A program made the position numbers and the translations under genes. The notes under the pieces are model-generated. The model was not told the origin of the DNA, did no database searches, and was given only the letters and a program-made list of their open reading frames with translations. A stretch of DNA of 64,000 nucleotides from Paludibacteraceae bacterium (lineage in GTDB: Bacteria > Bacteroidota > Bacteroidia > Bacteroidales > Paludibacteraceae): NCBI GenBank assembly GCA_024401645.1, contig JAKSKR010000010.1, positions 1-64,000 of the forward strand. Direction: 5' to 3'. Below, one piece after another: positions 43,005 through 52,741 of this stretch (positions within the stretch are counted from its first letter, which is position 1; each line of letters begins with the position of its first letter).

Positions 43005-44195
43005 ATGACCACAGCAACTAACAAAAAACAAGCTGATAAGCAGAATGAAATCATTTTTGAAAATGATCTTTTTAAGATTATAACTAACTCTATCTCTATC
43101 TCTATTGGCTTAATAGGTATTATTTTTCTCCTCGCATATATTGTTTTGGTTATTAAATCTTTCATGGTTAGCGATATCTCTAAAGGCGCTCTTTTATTTG
43201 TTTTGTTTCCTATTCTGGCTTGGATTTGGTATTGCTTGCCACGACTGTTTGACTATGTGAAAGGAACCGAATATGGAGTGGAGTTTTCTTATGCCAAAGG
43301 TCCAATAAGGAGGCATGTTAAGAAACAAATTAGTTGGCAGGACTTAAACGTATTTGAGATTGATGGTGATAATAACTTACTTATATCAAGTAAGTCCGAT
43401 AACAAGGTATACAAAATAGCTGCCGATGCTTTATTCTGTTGTCAGGAAATTTTTAATGACAAATGGTGGACTATTGGTTCTAAATGTGATATTAAGACAT
43501 ATACCGAATCGATAAAGTACATTAGGAAAAACAATGCATTTTCTAGGTTTTTGGTTAAGGAAAGATTTGTCGTTAGCACAAGGACTGCAAAACAATATTT
43601 TATTAATAGGGTTTGTCTTTTAAATCCGGCAGCACGTAAGTCACAAGATCTGATTGCATGGATGGAAGATTGTTACATCGTGGGACATAACTATCCGGAA
43701 TCTGATATTCACGAGGTTGAAGGCTTTAACGATGCTTTGTCATTATTGAAAGATTATTATAAAGACTTTGGTGATGTAGGAGAAATAAAGGCATTTATTA
43801 CATCTCTTTTTCAACTTGCTGTTACCGACGATGGCCTAAAGGACGATGAGTGGAATTATTTGTTGCGTATAATGACGGGGTTGCGATTCAATAAGATTTG
43901 GATAAGTTACTTCGATAAACGCTACAATTCTATACGTACCGAAAGTGAGTATGACGATACCCAGTCTAGAAAAACAACAAATTATACATTTCCCCCATCT
44001 TTACAAGCCCATTTAAACTTTCTGGGTTTGTCAGCCGATGCGACCTTTAGCCAATTACAAAGTGCTTACCATAAGTTAGCTATGGAACACCATCCTGACC
44101 TACCAAAGAACAGAAACCGAGTGACAGAGTGTGAAGCTATTATGACAAGGATTAATGAGGCGTACGATATTTTGTCAAAAAGTATGAGAACTTAA
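43005..44195 (+). CDS. DjlA-like membrane protein with PH-like, TerB-like and J domains (copy 3)
   Basis: 396 aa. Two TM helices (about 26-47 and 58-79) precede a beta-rich region (about 85-150). The TerB-like segment has LFQLAVTDDGLKDDEWNYLLRIM, and a C-terminal J domain (about 330-396) has LAMEHHPDLPKNRNRV with HPD intact. Shares INRVCLLN, GFNDALSLL, RTES and the J domain with copy 2 (27857), so the two are full-length paralogs. A TACCTTTG box lies at 42924-42931. The end of the gene abuts the hrpB region, so the two may be co-transcribed. Confidence 0.72.
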   Translation: MTTATNKKQADKQNEIIFENDLFKIITNSISISIGLIGIIFLLAYIVLVIKSFMVSDISKGALLFVLFPILAWIWYCLPRLFDYVKGTEYGVEFSYAKGPIRRHVKKQISWQDLNVFEIDGDNNLLISSKSDNKVYKIAADALFCCQEIFNDKWWTIGSKCDIKTYTESIKYIRKNNAFSRFLVKERFVVSTRTAKQYFINRVCLLNPAARKSQDLIAWMEDCYIVGHNYPESDIHEVEGFNDALSLLKDYYKDFGDVGEIKAFITSLFQLAVTDDGLKDDEWNYLLRIMTGLRFNKIWISYFDKRYNSIRTESEYDDTQSRKTTNYTFPPSLQAHLNFLGLSADATFSQLQSAYHKLAMEHHPDLPKNRNRVTECEAIMTRINEAYDILSKSMRT

Positions 44196-44246
44196 TTGGT
44201 GACGCCTGCATTCTGTTTAATTGATTTTCCCCTATACATTCATTTA

Positions 44247-46748
44247 ATGACGCTTATACCCAACATAGATGACGTGCAGCACCTTCCTGCGTTTAATGTA
44301 GCCAGTGAGGTGAACAACAAGCTAAAACAGCACGACAAGTTAGTGATAACGGCTCAGCCTGGTGCCGGTAAGTCTACGTTGTTGCCATTAACCATTTTAG
44401 AAGGGATTACCGACGGTGGCAAGATTCTGATGCTTGAACCTCGCCGATTGGCAGCAAAGCAGGTGGCGGAACGTATGGCCGACTTGCTGCACGAACCGGT
44501 TGGCGAAACAGTGGGCTACCGTGTGCGTTTCGAGAAGAAAGTGTCGGCTAAAACGCGCATTGAGGTGCTTACCGAAGGCATCTTAACCCGTATGCTGGTG
44601 AACGACCCTATGCTCGATGGCGTATCTGCTGTCATTTTCGACGAATTTCACGAACGCAGCCTGGCATCCGACGTCGCCCTTGCTCTTGCCCGCGAGGCGC
44701 AGCAAGTGGTGCGGCCCGACTTGCGCCTCGTCATCATGTCTGCAACTATCGACGCAACTGCTATCTGTTCGGCCCTTGGCGCACCTTTGGTAGAAAGCGA
44801 AGGACGTATGTTCCCGGTTGAAATTGTGCATACCGATGAAGAGGCTATGGCGACGAATGTTTCTGAACTGGTGGCACGTACCATCTGCCGTGCTCATGCC
44901 AAAGACGATGGCGACATTCTAGCTTTCTTACCGGGGCAAGCCGAAATTGTGCGGTGTAAGGAATTGTTAGGCACTGCTTTGGGGGCAACCGAGGTGTTGC
45001 CGCTTTACGGCCAACTCTCGCCACAAGACCAACGCAAGGCTATTATGCCCTCGCCCGCCGGTTGCCGCAAGGTGGTGTTGGCGACCTCTATTGCCGAAAC
45101 GTCTTTGACCATAGAAGGCGTTAGGGTGGTGGTAGACTCTGGGTTGTGCCGTACCATGATTTTCGACCAACGCAATGGTTTAAGTCATTTGGCAACCCAG
45201 CGCATCAGCCTCGACATGGCAACCCAGCGTTCTGGGCGTGCTGGCCGTCTAACGTCGGGCATCTGTTACCGCTTGTGGACCTTGGCTACCGAGCACCGTA
45301 TGGACGAATGCCGAAAGCCCGAAATAGTAGATGCCGACTTGGCGCCTATGGTGCTCGATGTTGCGGCTTGGGGCGAGAGCAACGTCAGCCGTCTGCCTTG
45401 GCTCACCTTGCCGCCTGTTGGTAATGTGGCACAGGCTTCGAAGTTGCTGCAGTTGTTGGGGGCTGTTGACGGAAATGGAAAGATTAGCGAACTGGGCAGA
45501 AAGATGTCCGAACTGCCTTGCCACCCACGCATTTCGCGAATGCTGGTGCTTGAAAACGAGGCTAGGAACAAGGCGCTTGCTGCCGATATTGCGGCAATAA
45601 TTGAAGAGAAGGATCCGCTTGCCGATGCGGAAGACGATGTCGACATTAATACCCGCATTGCCATGTTGCGCGATGCACGCCGTAAGCACAGCGAAGGGCG
45701 TTGGAGCAGAATAGCGCGTATTGCGACCGAATATCGCCGCCTTGCCAAGGTTGACGAGGATAACGTGGCTCCACATGCCGACGTGGTGGGTGCGCTAATT
45801 GCTACGGCTTACCCCGAAAGGGTGGCTATGGCAGTTGACGACTGTGGACGCTTTAGGCTGGCGAGTGGCGATGCGGCTTTCGTTCAGAAGAACGATGCAT
45901 TGTCTGCCAACCAGTGGGTGGCTGTTGCCGCTCTCAATGCCGCTAGTGGCAGGGTATTCCTTGCCTCGCCTTTAAATGCTTCGGCTATTGGCCATTTAGT
46001 TAAGGAACGGAACAATGTTTCGTGGGATGCTAAGCAAGGCGCTATTATTGCGGCTTGCGAAAAACGCATTGGCTGTCTTACTCTAGAAAGTAAGCCTCTG
46101 CGTAATATGGAAAAGGCGGAACTGGTAAGGCTTATTTGCGAAGCGGCCCCCAAGTATGGCTTGAGCATGTTCGACTTTTCTGACGCTGCCGGTGCCTTGC
46201 AGAGGCGTGTGGCGTGTGTGGCTACTTGGCACCCCGAATTGGAATTGCCCGACTTGGGTAACGAAGCCTTCTTGTCTCGTGCCAGCGACTGGGTGCCGTT
46301 CTTCATTGAGAACAACGGGCAGGTTATGACCACTGCCAACGAAATGAAAAAGATTGATGTGGCAGCGGCTATGTGGACACTTTTGACCTACGAACAGCAG
46401 TTGGAGGTGGACCGCTTGGCTCCAACGCATGTGGCTGTGCCTACCGGAAGTCGAATAAGGATTGATTACAGGCAAGGCGCAGAAGCGCCGGTGTTGAGCG
46501 TAAGGTTGCAAGAATGTTTCGGCTTGACCGATACGCCTTGTGTCGATGGAGGTAAGCGCCCTTTGTTAATGGAATTGCTGTCGCCAGGATTCAAGCCTGT
46601 GCAGCTGACTCAAGATCTTCGCAGTTTCTGGTCGGGGGCCTATTTTGAAGTTCGCAAAGACCTTCGCTGCCGTTACCCAAAGCACTCGTGGCCCGACAAC
46701 CCGCTCGAAGCCGAAGCTGTGCGTGGGGTGAATAGAAACAGGCAGTAG
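44247..46748 (+). CDS. hrpB: ATP-dependent helicase HrpB
   Basis: 833 aa from the ATG at 44247; an upstream TTG at 44196 would add 17 residues without support. DEAH/RHA-type superfamily 2 helicase: motif I QPGAGKST, motif II DEFHERS, motif III SATID, motif VI QRSGRAGR, then the HA2/winged-helix and HrpB-specific C-terminal domains (PLLMELLSPGFKPVQLTQDLRSFW). Function in RNA or ribosome metabolism is suspected but unsettled. Its stop codon directly abuts the end of the converging DUF695 remnant (46749). Confidence 0.93.
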   Translation: MTLIPNIDDVQHLPAFNVASEVNNKLKQHDKLVITAQPGAGKSTLLPLTILEGITDGGKILMLEPRRLAAKQVAERMADLLHEPVGETVGYRVRFEKKVSAKTRIEVLTEGILTRMLVNDPMLDGVSAVIFDEFHERSLASDVALALAREAQQVVRPDLRLVIMSATIDATAICSALGAPLVESEGRMFPVEIVHTDEEAMATNVSELVARTICRAHAKDDGDILAFLPGQAEIVRCKELLGTALGATEVLPLYGQLSPQDQRKAIMPSPAGCRKVVLATSIAETSLTIEGVRVVVDSGLCRTMIFDQRNGLSHLATQRISLDMATQRSGRAGRLTSGICYRLWTLATEHRMDECRKPEIVDADLAPMVLDVAAWGESNVSRLPWLTLPPVGNVAQASKLLQLLGAVDGNGKISELGRKMSELPCHPRISRMLVLENEARNKALAADIAAIIEEKDPLADAEDDVDINTRIAMLRDARRKHSEGRWSRIARIATEYRRLAKVDEDNVAPHADVVGALIATAYPERVAMAVDDCGRFRLASGDAAFVQKNDALSANQWVAVAALNAASGRVFLASPLNASAIGHLVKERNNVSWDAKQGAIIAACEKRIGCLTLESKPLRNMEKAELVRLICEAAPKYGLSMFDFSDAAGALQRRVACVATWHPELELPDLGNEAFLSRASDWVPFFIENNGQVMTTANEMKKIDVAAAMWTLLTYEQQLEVDRLAPTHVAVPTGSRIRIDYRQGAEAPVLSVRLQECFGLTDTPCVDGGKRPLLMELLSPGFKPVQLTQDLRSFWSGAYFEVRKDLRCRYPKHSWPDNPLEAEAVRGVNRNRQ

Positions 46749-46913
46749 TTATTTGAACTCTATGCGGTCTTCATGGAAAATTACCTTAACAGCATCGGGG
46801 TGTCCTGGCAAATCGTACACGAAAAAATTAACATCGTCCCAATACTTGTCGCGCATAAAGCTATAGGTTATTCTGTGGCTGGTATAGTTACTGCGCTTTA
46901 TGTAATTGAGGTA
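46749..46913 (-). pseudogene. Displaced second DUF695-type C-terminus, in frame after the upstream gene's TGA
   Basis: Directly after the TGA of the DUF695-like gene the same frame stays open for 54 codons to a TAA at 46749. The translation begins YLNYIKRSN and contains YSFMRDKYWDDVNFFVYD. It aligns end to end with residues 146-200 of the gene itself (YLDYVVSSN...YSISYDEDWDNVKLFVDT): shared Y-L-x-Y, S-N, H, Y-S, D, W-D-x-V and F-V, and nearly the same length (54 versus 55). Nucleotide identity is low, so it is old. It lacks a start codon at its head and is read as a silent alternative tail or remnant. Confidence 0.75.
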
Positions 46914-47516
46914 TCATTTAACGTACTCGTCAAAATATTCCTTAAATAAATTCTTAACCGCGTCGTTATATAGGTCAAACGTGTCAACGAACAGTTTCAC
47001 GTTGTCCCAATCCTCGTCGTAACTTATGCTGTATTCCATTTCGTGTCCCAAAGCATTGGAGCTGACTACGTAATCGAGATATTGTTGGGCGATTTTCGCA
47101 TCGTATAGTTGCCAGAAAACTTGCAGTTGGCCTTTGCGTGTTATGCGTGCGGTAAAAAGGGCATTGGGGTGCTCTTGGTTTCTTTTCAGCACCTCGTCAA
47201 TGTGGTCAATCTGTTTTAGCACGGCTTCAGCCTCTTCTTTCGGGGGCATACCCTTGGCAACGACCGAGTCGTAGTTAACGATGACCGAGCAGCACCACGG
47301 GTAGTATTTCCGGTCCTTAAAGTCGCGTAGGGCCTGGTTGTGGACCACCACGGCAACGTCGAGGTCAAATACGGTTCTGCTTACCGTAAGGTCTTCTGCC
47401 GGAACTTCAATGTCTTTCAGCTGCTTGCGCTCCTTTTTACCGTAAGCAATGTGCGTTGGCGCTATTAGGAATAGTGCCAACAGGAAGAATATCCATCTAA
47501 TTGTTTTTGTACCCAT
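46914..47516 (-). CDS. Exported DUF695-like protein
   Basis: 200 aa from the ATG at 47516 (a TTG at 47522 would add two residues). A signal peptide (about 1-25, ending in IAYG) suggests a periplasmic or exported location. Residues about 65-175 fit DUF695: YYPWCCSVIVNYDSVVAKGMPP, EEAEAVLKQID, ALFTARITRKGQLQVFWQLYD and EDWDNVKLF. The function of the family is unknown. Its C-terminal 55 residues have a diverged second copy immediately downstream. Transcribed alone, converging on hrpB. Confidence 0.6.
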   Translation of the reverse strand: MGTKTIRWIFFLLALFLIAPTHIAYGKKERKQLKDIEVPAEDLTVSRTVFDLDVAVVVHNQALRDFKDRKYYPWCCSVIVNYDSVVAKGMPPKEEAEAVLKQIDHIDEVLKRNQEHPNALFTARITRKGQLQVFWQLYDAKIAQQYLDYVVSSNALGHEMEYSISYDEDWDNVKLFVDTFDLYNDAVKNLFKEYFDEYVK

Positions 47517-47652
47517 AAGCAAATAAAATAGAACAACTAAACTATGTTTCGTAAAAATAGCAATAAAGATGAAAAAGTGTTTGCTACGGGTTGATTTTTT
47601 CTATAATATATTTTCATACTCTTAATTATAGTATCCGAAAGGACAATAAAAA

Positions 47653-47680
47653 AGCGGATATGACACCTGTCATATCCGCT
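47653..47680 (-). terminator. Terminator of rpiB
   Basis: A 12-bp perfect stem AGCGGATATGAC / GTCATATCCGCT with a 4-nt loop. On the minus strand it is followed by CTTTTTTATTG. Confidence 0.85.
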
Positions 47681-47704
47681 AGTTATGTTGTTTCTGACGT
47701 ATGC

Positions 47705-48154
47705 TTACTTAACGGCAATCTTTTCTACACGACGTTCGTGGCGGCCGCCTTCGAAGTCGGTGCTGAAGAAGGCCTTAACAATGTCGAGGGCTTCTTCGTT
47801 AGAAAGGAAACGTGCTGGAAGGGAAACAATGTTGGCATTGTTGTGGGCACGTGCCAAACGGGCAATTTCTGGGCGCCAGCTCAAGCCCGCACGCACACCC
47901 TGGTGCTTGTTTAGGGTTATGCTGATGCCGTTGGCAGTTCCGCAAATGGCAATACCCATTTCGCATTCGCCCTTTTCAATAGCTTCGCCAAGTGGGTGCG
48001 CAAAGTCTGGGTAGTCGCAACTGTCGTTGGTGTCAGTTCCAAAGTTCTTGATTTCCTTGAACACAGACTTCAACTGTTCCATGAGGTAGAACTTGAGCTC
48101 TGTGCCAGCGTGGTCATTAGCAATGCCAATTACCATGTCCTTTAAGTCTTTCAT
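47705..48154 (-). CDS. rpiB: Ribose-5-phosphate isomerase B
   Basis: 149 aa from the ATG at 48154; an upstream in-frame start adds 13 unsupported residues. Interconverts ribose-5-P and ribulose-5-P in the pentose phosphate pathway, cytosolic. Motifs are MVIGIANDHAGTELK, YPDFAHPLGEAI, ICGTANGISITLNKHQGVRAG (usually CGTGxG, with the catalytic Cys retained) and GGRHERRV at the C-terminus. Alternative LacA/B-type or allose isomerase activity is possible but less likely. Confidence 0.92.
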   Translation of the reverse strand: MKDLKDMVIGIANDHAGTELKFYLMEQLKSVFKEIKNFGTDTNDSCDYPDFAHPLGEAIEKGECEMGIAICGTANGISITLNKHQGVRAGLSWRPEIARLARAHNNANIVSLPARFLSNEEALDIVKAFFSTDFEGGRHERRVEKIAVK

Positions 48155-48292
48155 CTTATATGCTTTTATGTCTGTTTTTGAAACTTGGCACAAAGTTAAG
48201 TCTTTTCGGCTTTACTGATGCTCTTATTATCAGTCAATTTTTCCCCATCTTGCATTTTTAACGTTCTGCCAACTGTTGCAATGCAAAAAAAA

Positions 48293-48320
48293 TACGGACA
48301 GGAAATGTTTTCCCTGTCCG
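48293..48320 (-). terminator. Terminator of the MORN-repeat gene
   Basis: ACGGACAGG paired with CCTGTCCGT around an AAATGTTTTC loop. On the minus strand it is followed by ATTTTTTTT. Confidence 0.8.
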
Positions 48321-48357
48321 TAATGTTTTTTGGGGCGTTAGCCTTTCTGCTAGAAGC

Positions 48358-48942
48358 TTATTTCTTGGCGGCAGGCTTTGCCGTCTTGTTAACTGGTTTC
48401 TTTGCCGGTGCTTTCTTGGCACCGCCATTGCTCACCTTGTCGAAGTAGACACCGTCGACGAAAGTGCCGGTTTTCTTTATACCGTTGGCATAGGTAATGG
48501 TGCCGTTGCCGTTAGGCAGTCCGTTCTTGAACATGCCGGTATACACGTCGCCGTTCTTGTACTTCATGGTACCTTGTCCACCTTCCTTGCCATCCTTGAA
48601 CATGCCGGTGTAAACATCGCCGTTCGAGTAGGTCATGGTTCCTTTACCGTTCTTCTTGTCGGCCTTGAATTCGCCAACGTACTTGTTGCCCGAAGGCAAG
48701 GTTAGGGTACCGTTACCCTCCTTAAGTCCGTCCTTAAACATACCAACGTATTTCTGTCCATCCTTAAAGGTTAGGGTGCCTTTCCCGTTAGGTGCTCCGT
48801 CTACAAATTGACCGGTATAGGTGGTGCCGCCACCATAGTTGAAGGTGCCGGTTCCGTTCTCGCAGTTACCTTTCTTGCATTGTGCGTTTGCCATGGTGCA
48901 AATGCCCAGCATAGCTAAAGCCAGTAGAATTTCTTTTTTCAT
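48358..48942 (-). CDS. Secreted MORN-repeat protein
   Basis: 194 aa from the ATG at 48942; the longer frame to 49014 lacks a signal sequence at its head. Signal peptide MKKEILLALAMLGICTMANA-Q, a short Cys-rich start (CKKGNC), then about six MORN repeats (Y-x-G-x-F and G-x-G-T-x-x pattern, about residues 30-165), and a Lys/Pro/Ala-rich tail. MORN repeats form elongated beta-hairpin stacks that bind lipids or proteins; no enzyme domain. Probably periplasmic; partner unknown. Single gene. Confidence 0.85.
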   Translation of the reverse strand: MKKEILLALAMLGICTMANAQCKKGNCENGTGTFNYGGGTTYTGQFVDGAPNGKGTLTFKDGQKYVGMFKDGLKEGNGTLTLPSGNKYVGEFKADKKNGKGTMTYSNGDVYTGMFKDGKEGGQGTMKYKNGDVYTGMFKNGLPNGNGTITYANGIKKTGTFVDGVYFDKVSNGGAKKAPAKKPVNKTAKPAAKK

Positions 48943-49130
48943 TCTGTCGTGTTTTTCAAGTTTAATGTCGTAGGGTGTGCACATGTGCAAGCCCCACCAA
49001 ACGCAAATATACATTTTTATTTGAAAAACACGTAATTTTTGTCCGTTAGTTGAATAGCTTTGCTTTCGTGCCTAAAGAATATAGAATTTTGTTTATTTTT
49101 GTAGAATAGAAAATAATCATTCAGTATTAC

Positions 49131-50603
49131 ATGGAAGATAAACTTATCATTTACAATACGCTGACCCGTAAGAAGGAGTTGTTCAAGCCATTGCAAGCTC
49201 CTAACGTAGGTCTCTATGTCTGCGGTCCTACTGTTTATGGCGATGCTCATTTGGGCCATGCACGTCCTGCCATCACTTTCGATACCTTGTTCCGCTACCT
49301 CAAGCACCTTGGCTATAAGGTACGTTATGTGCGCAACATTACCGACGTTGGCCACTTGGAACACGATGCCGACGAAGGCGAAGACAAGATTGCAAAGAAG
49401 GCACGCTTGGAACAGCTAGAGCCAATGGAAGTGGTGCAGTACTACACAACCCGCTACCACAAGGCAATGGAAGCACTTAACGTGTTGCCACCTAGCATTG
49501 AGCCGCACGCATCGGGACACATCATCGAACAGATTGAATTCGTAAAGAAGATCATCGATGCCGGTTTTGCTTACGAAAGCAACGGTTCTATTTATTTCGA
49601 CGTGCCAAAGTATGCACAGAAGTTCCACTATGGCGAACTTTCTGGCCGTAACATTGAAGAGACACTCGAAAACACCCGTGAACTCGACGGACAGGATGAA
49701 AAGCACCACAGCGTAGACTTCGCATTGTGGAAGAAAGCACAGCCAGAACACATCATGCACTGGCCTTCACCTTGGAGCGAGGGCTTCCCAGGCTGGCATC
49801 TCGAGTGCTCGACCATGAGCACCAAATACCTCGGCAACGAGTTCGACATTCACGGTGGCGGTATGGACCTTATGTTCCCACATCACGAATGCGAAATTGC
49901 ACAGTCAACCGCAGCCCTTGGTCACGAAAGCGTGCATTACTGGATGCACAACAACATGATTACCATTAACGGCCAGAAGATGGGCAAGTCGTTGGGGAAC
50001 TTCATCACCCTCGACGAGTTCTTCACTGGCTCGCACAAGTTGTTGACACAGGCCTATGCGCCAATGACCATCCGTTTCTTCATTCTTCAGGCTCACTACC
50101 GCAGCACTGTTGACTTCAGTAACGAGGCTTTGATTGCGGCAGAAAAGGGATTGGCTCGCTTGACCGATACATACAACCGCTTGCAGCGCATTAAGGCATC
50201 GGCTACCACATCGGAAAACGTTTCGGTTGCCGGCTTGCGCGAGAAGTGTGAAGAGGCTATGCTCGACGATTTGAATACACCTATCGTTATTTCTCACTTG
50301 TTCGATGCCTCAAAGTCTATCAACCTCATTACCGACGGTAAGGCTACAATTTCAGAATCAGACTTGGCAGAATTGAAGTCTGCATTCGAAATGGTGGTGA
50401 CCGAAATTCTCGGTCTCCGTCTCGAAGGTTCTGCAACTGGTAACAATTCGGCCTACAAGGGCGCCATCGACCTCTTGCTCGAAATCCGTAAGCAGGCCAA
50501 GGCAAATAAGGACTGGGCAACCAGCGACCTCATCCGCGACAAGCTTGCAGCTCTTGGATTCTCGGTAAAGGATACCAAAGACGGTTTTGAATGGTCGCTT
50601 TAA
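49131..50603 (+). CDS. cysS: Cysteinyl-tRNA synthetase
   Basis: 490 aa class I synthetase charging tRNA-Cys. Signature HLGH (40-43), zinc ligands including Cys31 (YVCGPTVYG), the ECS motif and HHECE, and KMGKS (283-287) in place of KMSKS. The DALR domain and C-terminal helices are complete. Ends at a strong terminator; monocistronic. Confidence 0.97.
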   Translation: MEDKLIIYNTLTRKKELFKPLQAPNVGLYVCGPTVYGDAHLGHARPAITFDTLFRYLKHLGYKVRYVRNITDVGHLEHDADEGEDKIAKKARLEQLEPMEVVQYYTTRYHKAMEALNVLPPSIEPHASGHIIEQIEFVKKIIDAGFAYESNGSIYFDVPKYAQKFHYGELSGRNIEETLENTRELDGQDEKHHSVDFALWKKAQPEHIMHWPSPWSEGFPGWHLECSTMSTKYLGNEFDIHGGGMDLMFPHHECEIAQSTAALGHESVHYWMHNNMITINGQKMGKSLGNFITLDEFFTGSHKLLTQAYAPMTIRFFILQAHYRSTVDFSNEALIAAEKGLARLTDTYNRLQRIKASATTSENVSVAGLREKCEEAMLDDLNTPIVISHLFDASKSINLITDGKATISESDLAELKSAFEMVVTEILGLRLEGSATGNNSAYKGAIDLLLEIRKQAKANKDWATSDLIRDKLAALGFSVKDTKDGFEWSL

Positions 50604-50628
50604 TATAGCGAAAGCATTTTCCATATAG

Positions 50629-50663
50629 AAAAGGTCTCGTACAGTATGTGTGCGAGACCTTTT
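50629..50663 (+). terminator. Terminator of cysS
   Basis: An 11-bp stem AAAAGGTCTCG / CGAGACCTTTT with T-tract. Confidence 0.9.
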
Positions 50664-50734
50664 TGTATATAATTGTTGCTTGTGTGCACTTTTATTTGTA
50701 TATTGTGAAAACAAACGACTAAAACGATTGGCTT

Positions 50735-51115
50735 ATGAAAAAAGAACTTAAACAAGAATACATCTTCAATAAGGTTCCAACCAATCTGCTTTGGAACAGC
50801 ATATCAACCCCCGATGGACTTGAACAGTGGTTTTGCGACGAGGCTTCGGTCGATGGCGACACCTATACGTTCAAGTGGGACGACGAAGAGGCACAAGCCG
50901 TCTTGAAACAAAGTAGGGTTGGCGTCTACATGCGTTTCCACTGGGCCGACGACGATGACCCGAAGTCGTCTTTCGAATTGAGAATTTCTGTCGATGAACT
51001 CACACGCGACGTTATTCTGACGGTGACGGAAACCCTCGATGAAGAAGAATATAACGATGCCCTCGAATTGTGGGATTTGCAAGTCTCTGTTCTTAAAACA
51101 AAATACGGTGTGTAA
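50735..51115 (+). CDS. START-like (SRPBCC/AHSA1-type) protein
   Basis: 126 aa, acidic, soluble. The pattern KQEYIFNKVPTNLLWNSISTPDGLEQWFCDEASVDGDTYTFKWD is the AHSA1/SRPBCC start (helix-grip fold), and the C-terminal helix DALELWDLQVSVLKTKYG closes the ligand pocket. The family binds hydrophobic ligands or, as Aha1-type domains, Hsp90. Single gene between cysS and the lptF operon; function open. Confidence 0.72.
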   Translation: MKKELKQEYIFNKVPTNLLWNSISTPDGLEQWFCDEASVDGDTYTFKWDDEEAQAVLKQSRVGVYMRFHWADDDDPKSSFELRISVDELTRDVILTVTETLDEEEYNDALELWDLQVSVLKTKYGV

Positions 51116-51223
51116 AACACCTAAACCTTTATTGAATTATTTAGAATGAAAAGAGCCCCCAAAAAGTGAATAAAATTCTTTTTTTTAGTCTAAATTTGCA
51201 GACTGAAGATTTTATGTTGTAAA

Positions 51224-52741
51224 ATGGGGATAAAGGTCTTAAATAAATATCTCATTAAAAGTTATCTGGGCACGTTCGTGGCCACATTCTGTGTGTGCCT
51301 CTTCATCGTGCTTATGCAGTTCTTGTGGAAGTATGTAGGCGACATGGTTGGTAAAGGCCTGCCTATGTCTATATTGTTTGAATTCTTTACGTATGCTGCA
51401 TTGTCGTTGGTGCCTATGGCATTGCCGTTGTCAATCCTTTTGTCGTCGCTCATGGCGTTCGGCGACTTGGGCGAACGACTCGAGCTTTTGGCAATGAAGG
51501 CATCTGGTATTTCCTTGCTCAAGATTATGAGGCCTTTTGTGGTCTTCATTTCTATACTTTCTGTTGGTGCGTTCCTATATTCAAATATGGTGTTGCCCAT
51601 TATTCAGGAACGTTTGTACATCCTAACCCGTTCAATGGTGCAGAAGTCGCCCGAAATTGAAATCCCTCAAGGTTCTTTCTACCAAGGTATTCCCGGAGTT
51701 AGCGTCTTTGTTGGAAAAAAGAATGCCGAAACCAAGTTGCTCGAGAACATCATGCTCTACGACTTCTCGGGTTCAAGCACCAACAGTGGAAATTCTGCTA
51801 GCGACAACATCTCTATTACATGTGCCGATTCTGCCAGAATTGAAATGTCTGCCGACCAGCAGAACCTTATCTTGACGTTGCACAACGGCGTTACCTTCGA
51901 AAACATACGCCAGCAAGACCGTCAAACCACCAACAAGACCATTCCTTACCGTCGCGAGAACTTTAAGTTCAAGCAGATTTATGTGCCTTGCGACAATTCG
52001 TTGAAGATGGTAGATGCCAGCATCACATCCAACAAGTACGTGGGTAAGGACTTCCAGCAGTTGACCAACGTGGTCGACTCATTGGGTAAGGTTTCTGCCA
52101 AGATGGAAGAAGACAATGTTTCGGAAATGGTGAACGAGCACTACTTCGGGCGTTCTCGCAGTCTTGATAAGGTCAACTTGATGGCTTTGGGCGACTGCCG
52201 TAATTTCTCGTTTGAAAAGTTGCTCGAAAAACAGTCTCGCGATGTGCGTTATATGACTTACGACGAAGCCATTAGCCGTGCTTCTGGCGAGTTGAACACG
52301 CTTGACCGCATGTATGGCGAAAAAGACTATATGGTCGACCGTAATGCTCGCCGTCACGACATTGAACGTCACCGTAAGATTACCATGTCGGTGGCTTGCC
52401 TGCTTTTCTTCTTTATCGGCGCTCCATTGGGTGCCATCATCCGTAAGGGTGGCTTGGGTACACCTATCGTAATATCCGTCATCATCTTCATTCTCTACTA
52501 TGTGGTCGACAACTCGGGCTACAAGCTGGCGCGCGAGGGTGTGTGGTATGTGTGGAGTGGCATCTGGTTAAGTTCGGGAATCTTGGCACCACTAGGAGCG
52601 TTCTTGACCTATAAGGCGGCAACCGATTCTATGGTGAACATCGACTCCAAGCAGATAACTCAAGCAATTAAGAATTTCAAGATAAAAAATTTACTCCATA
52701 AAAAAAACAATGGGCAAATCGCAAGATATCAACACGATTGA
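51224..52741 (+). CDS. LptF/LptG-family permease
   Basis: 505 aa with TM helices at the N-terminus ([19 protein letters not shown] and following) and three more near the C-terminus, flanking a periplasmic beta-jellyroll-like domain (about 130-270): the YjgP/YjgQ layout. LptF and LptG with LptB power extraction of lipopolysaccharide toward LptC. In this phylum one family member can be encoded apart from the other. It opens the long operon; a TAAATTTG box lies at 51191-51198. ribBA overlaps its last 32 nt. Confidence 0.88.
   Translation: MGIKVLNKYLIKSYLGTFVATFCVCLFIVLMQFLWKYVGDMVGKGLPMSILFEFFTYAALSLVPMALPLSILLSSLMAFGDLGERLELLAMKASGISLLKIMRPFVVFISILSVGAFLYSNMVLPIIQERLYILTRSMVQKSPEIEIPQGSFYQGIPGVSVFVGKKNAETKLLENIMLYDFSGSSTNSGNSASDNISITCADSARIEMSADQQNLILTLHNGVTFENIRQQDRQTTNKTIPYRRENFKFKQIYVPCDNSLKMVDASITSNKYVGKDFQQLTNVVDSLGKVSAKMEEDNVSEMVNEHYFGRSRSLDKVNLMALGDCRNFSFEKLLEKQSRDVRYMTYDEAISRASGELNTLDRMYGEKDYMVDRNARRHDIERHRKITMSVACLLFFFIGAPLGAIIRKGGLGTPIVISVIIFILYYVVDNSGYKLAREGVWYVWSGIWLSSGILAPLGAFLTYKAATDSMVNIDSKQITQAIKNFKIKNLLHKKNNGQIARYQHD

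Noticed and set aside
46914..46916. TGA as a selenocysteine codon joining the DUF695 gene and its tail
   Set aside because: The downstream part realigns with the gene's own C-terminus from its first residue, so it is a second copy of the end rather than a continuation. No SECIS-like hairpin or Sec machinery is visible.
51116..51223. FMN riboswitch controlling ribBA
   Set aside because: ribBA is internal to the operon and neither its upstream region nor the operon leader shows RFN-element motifs.
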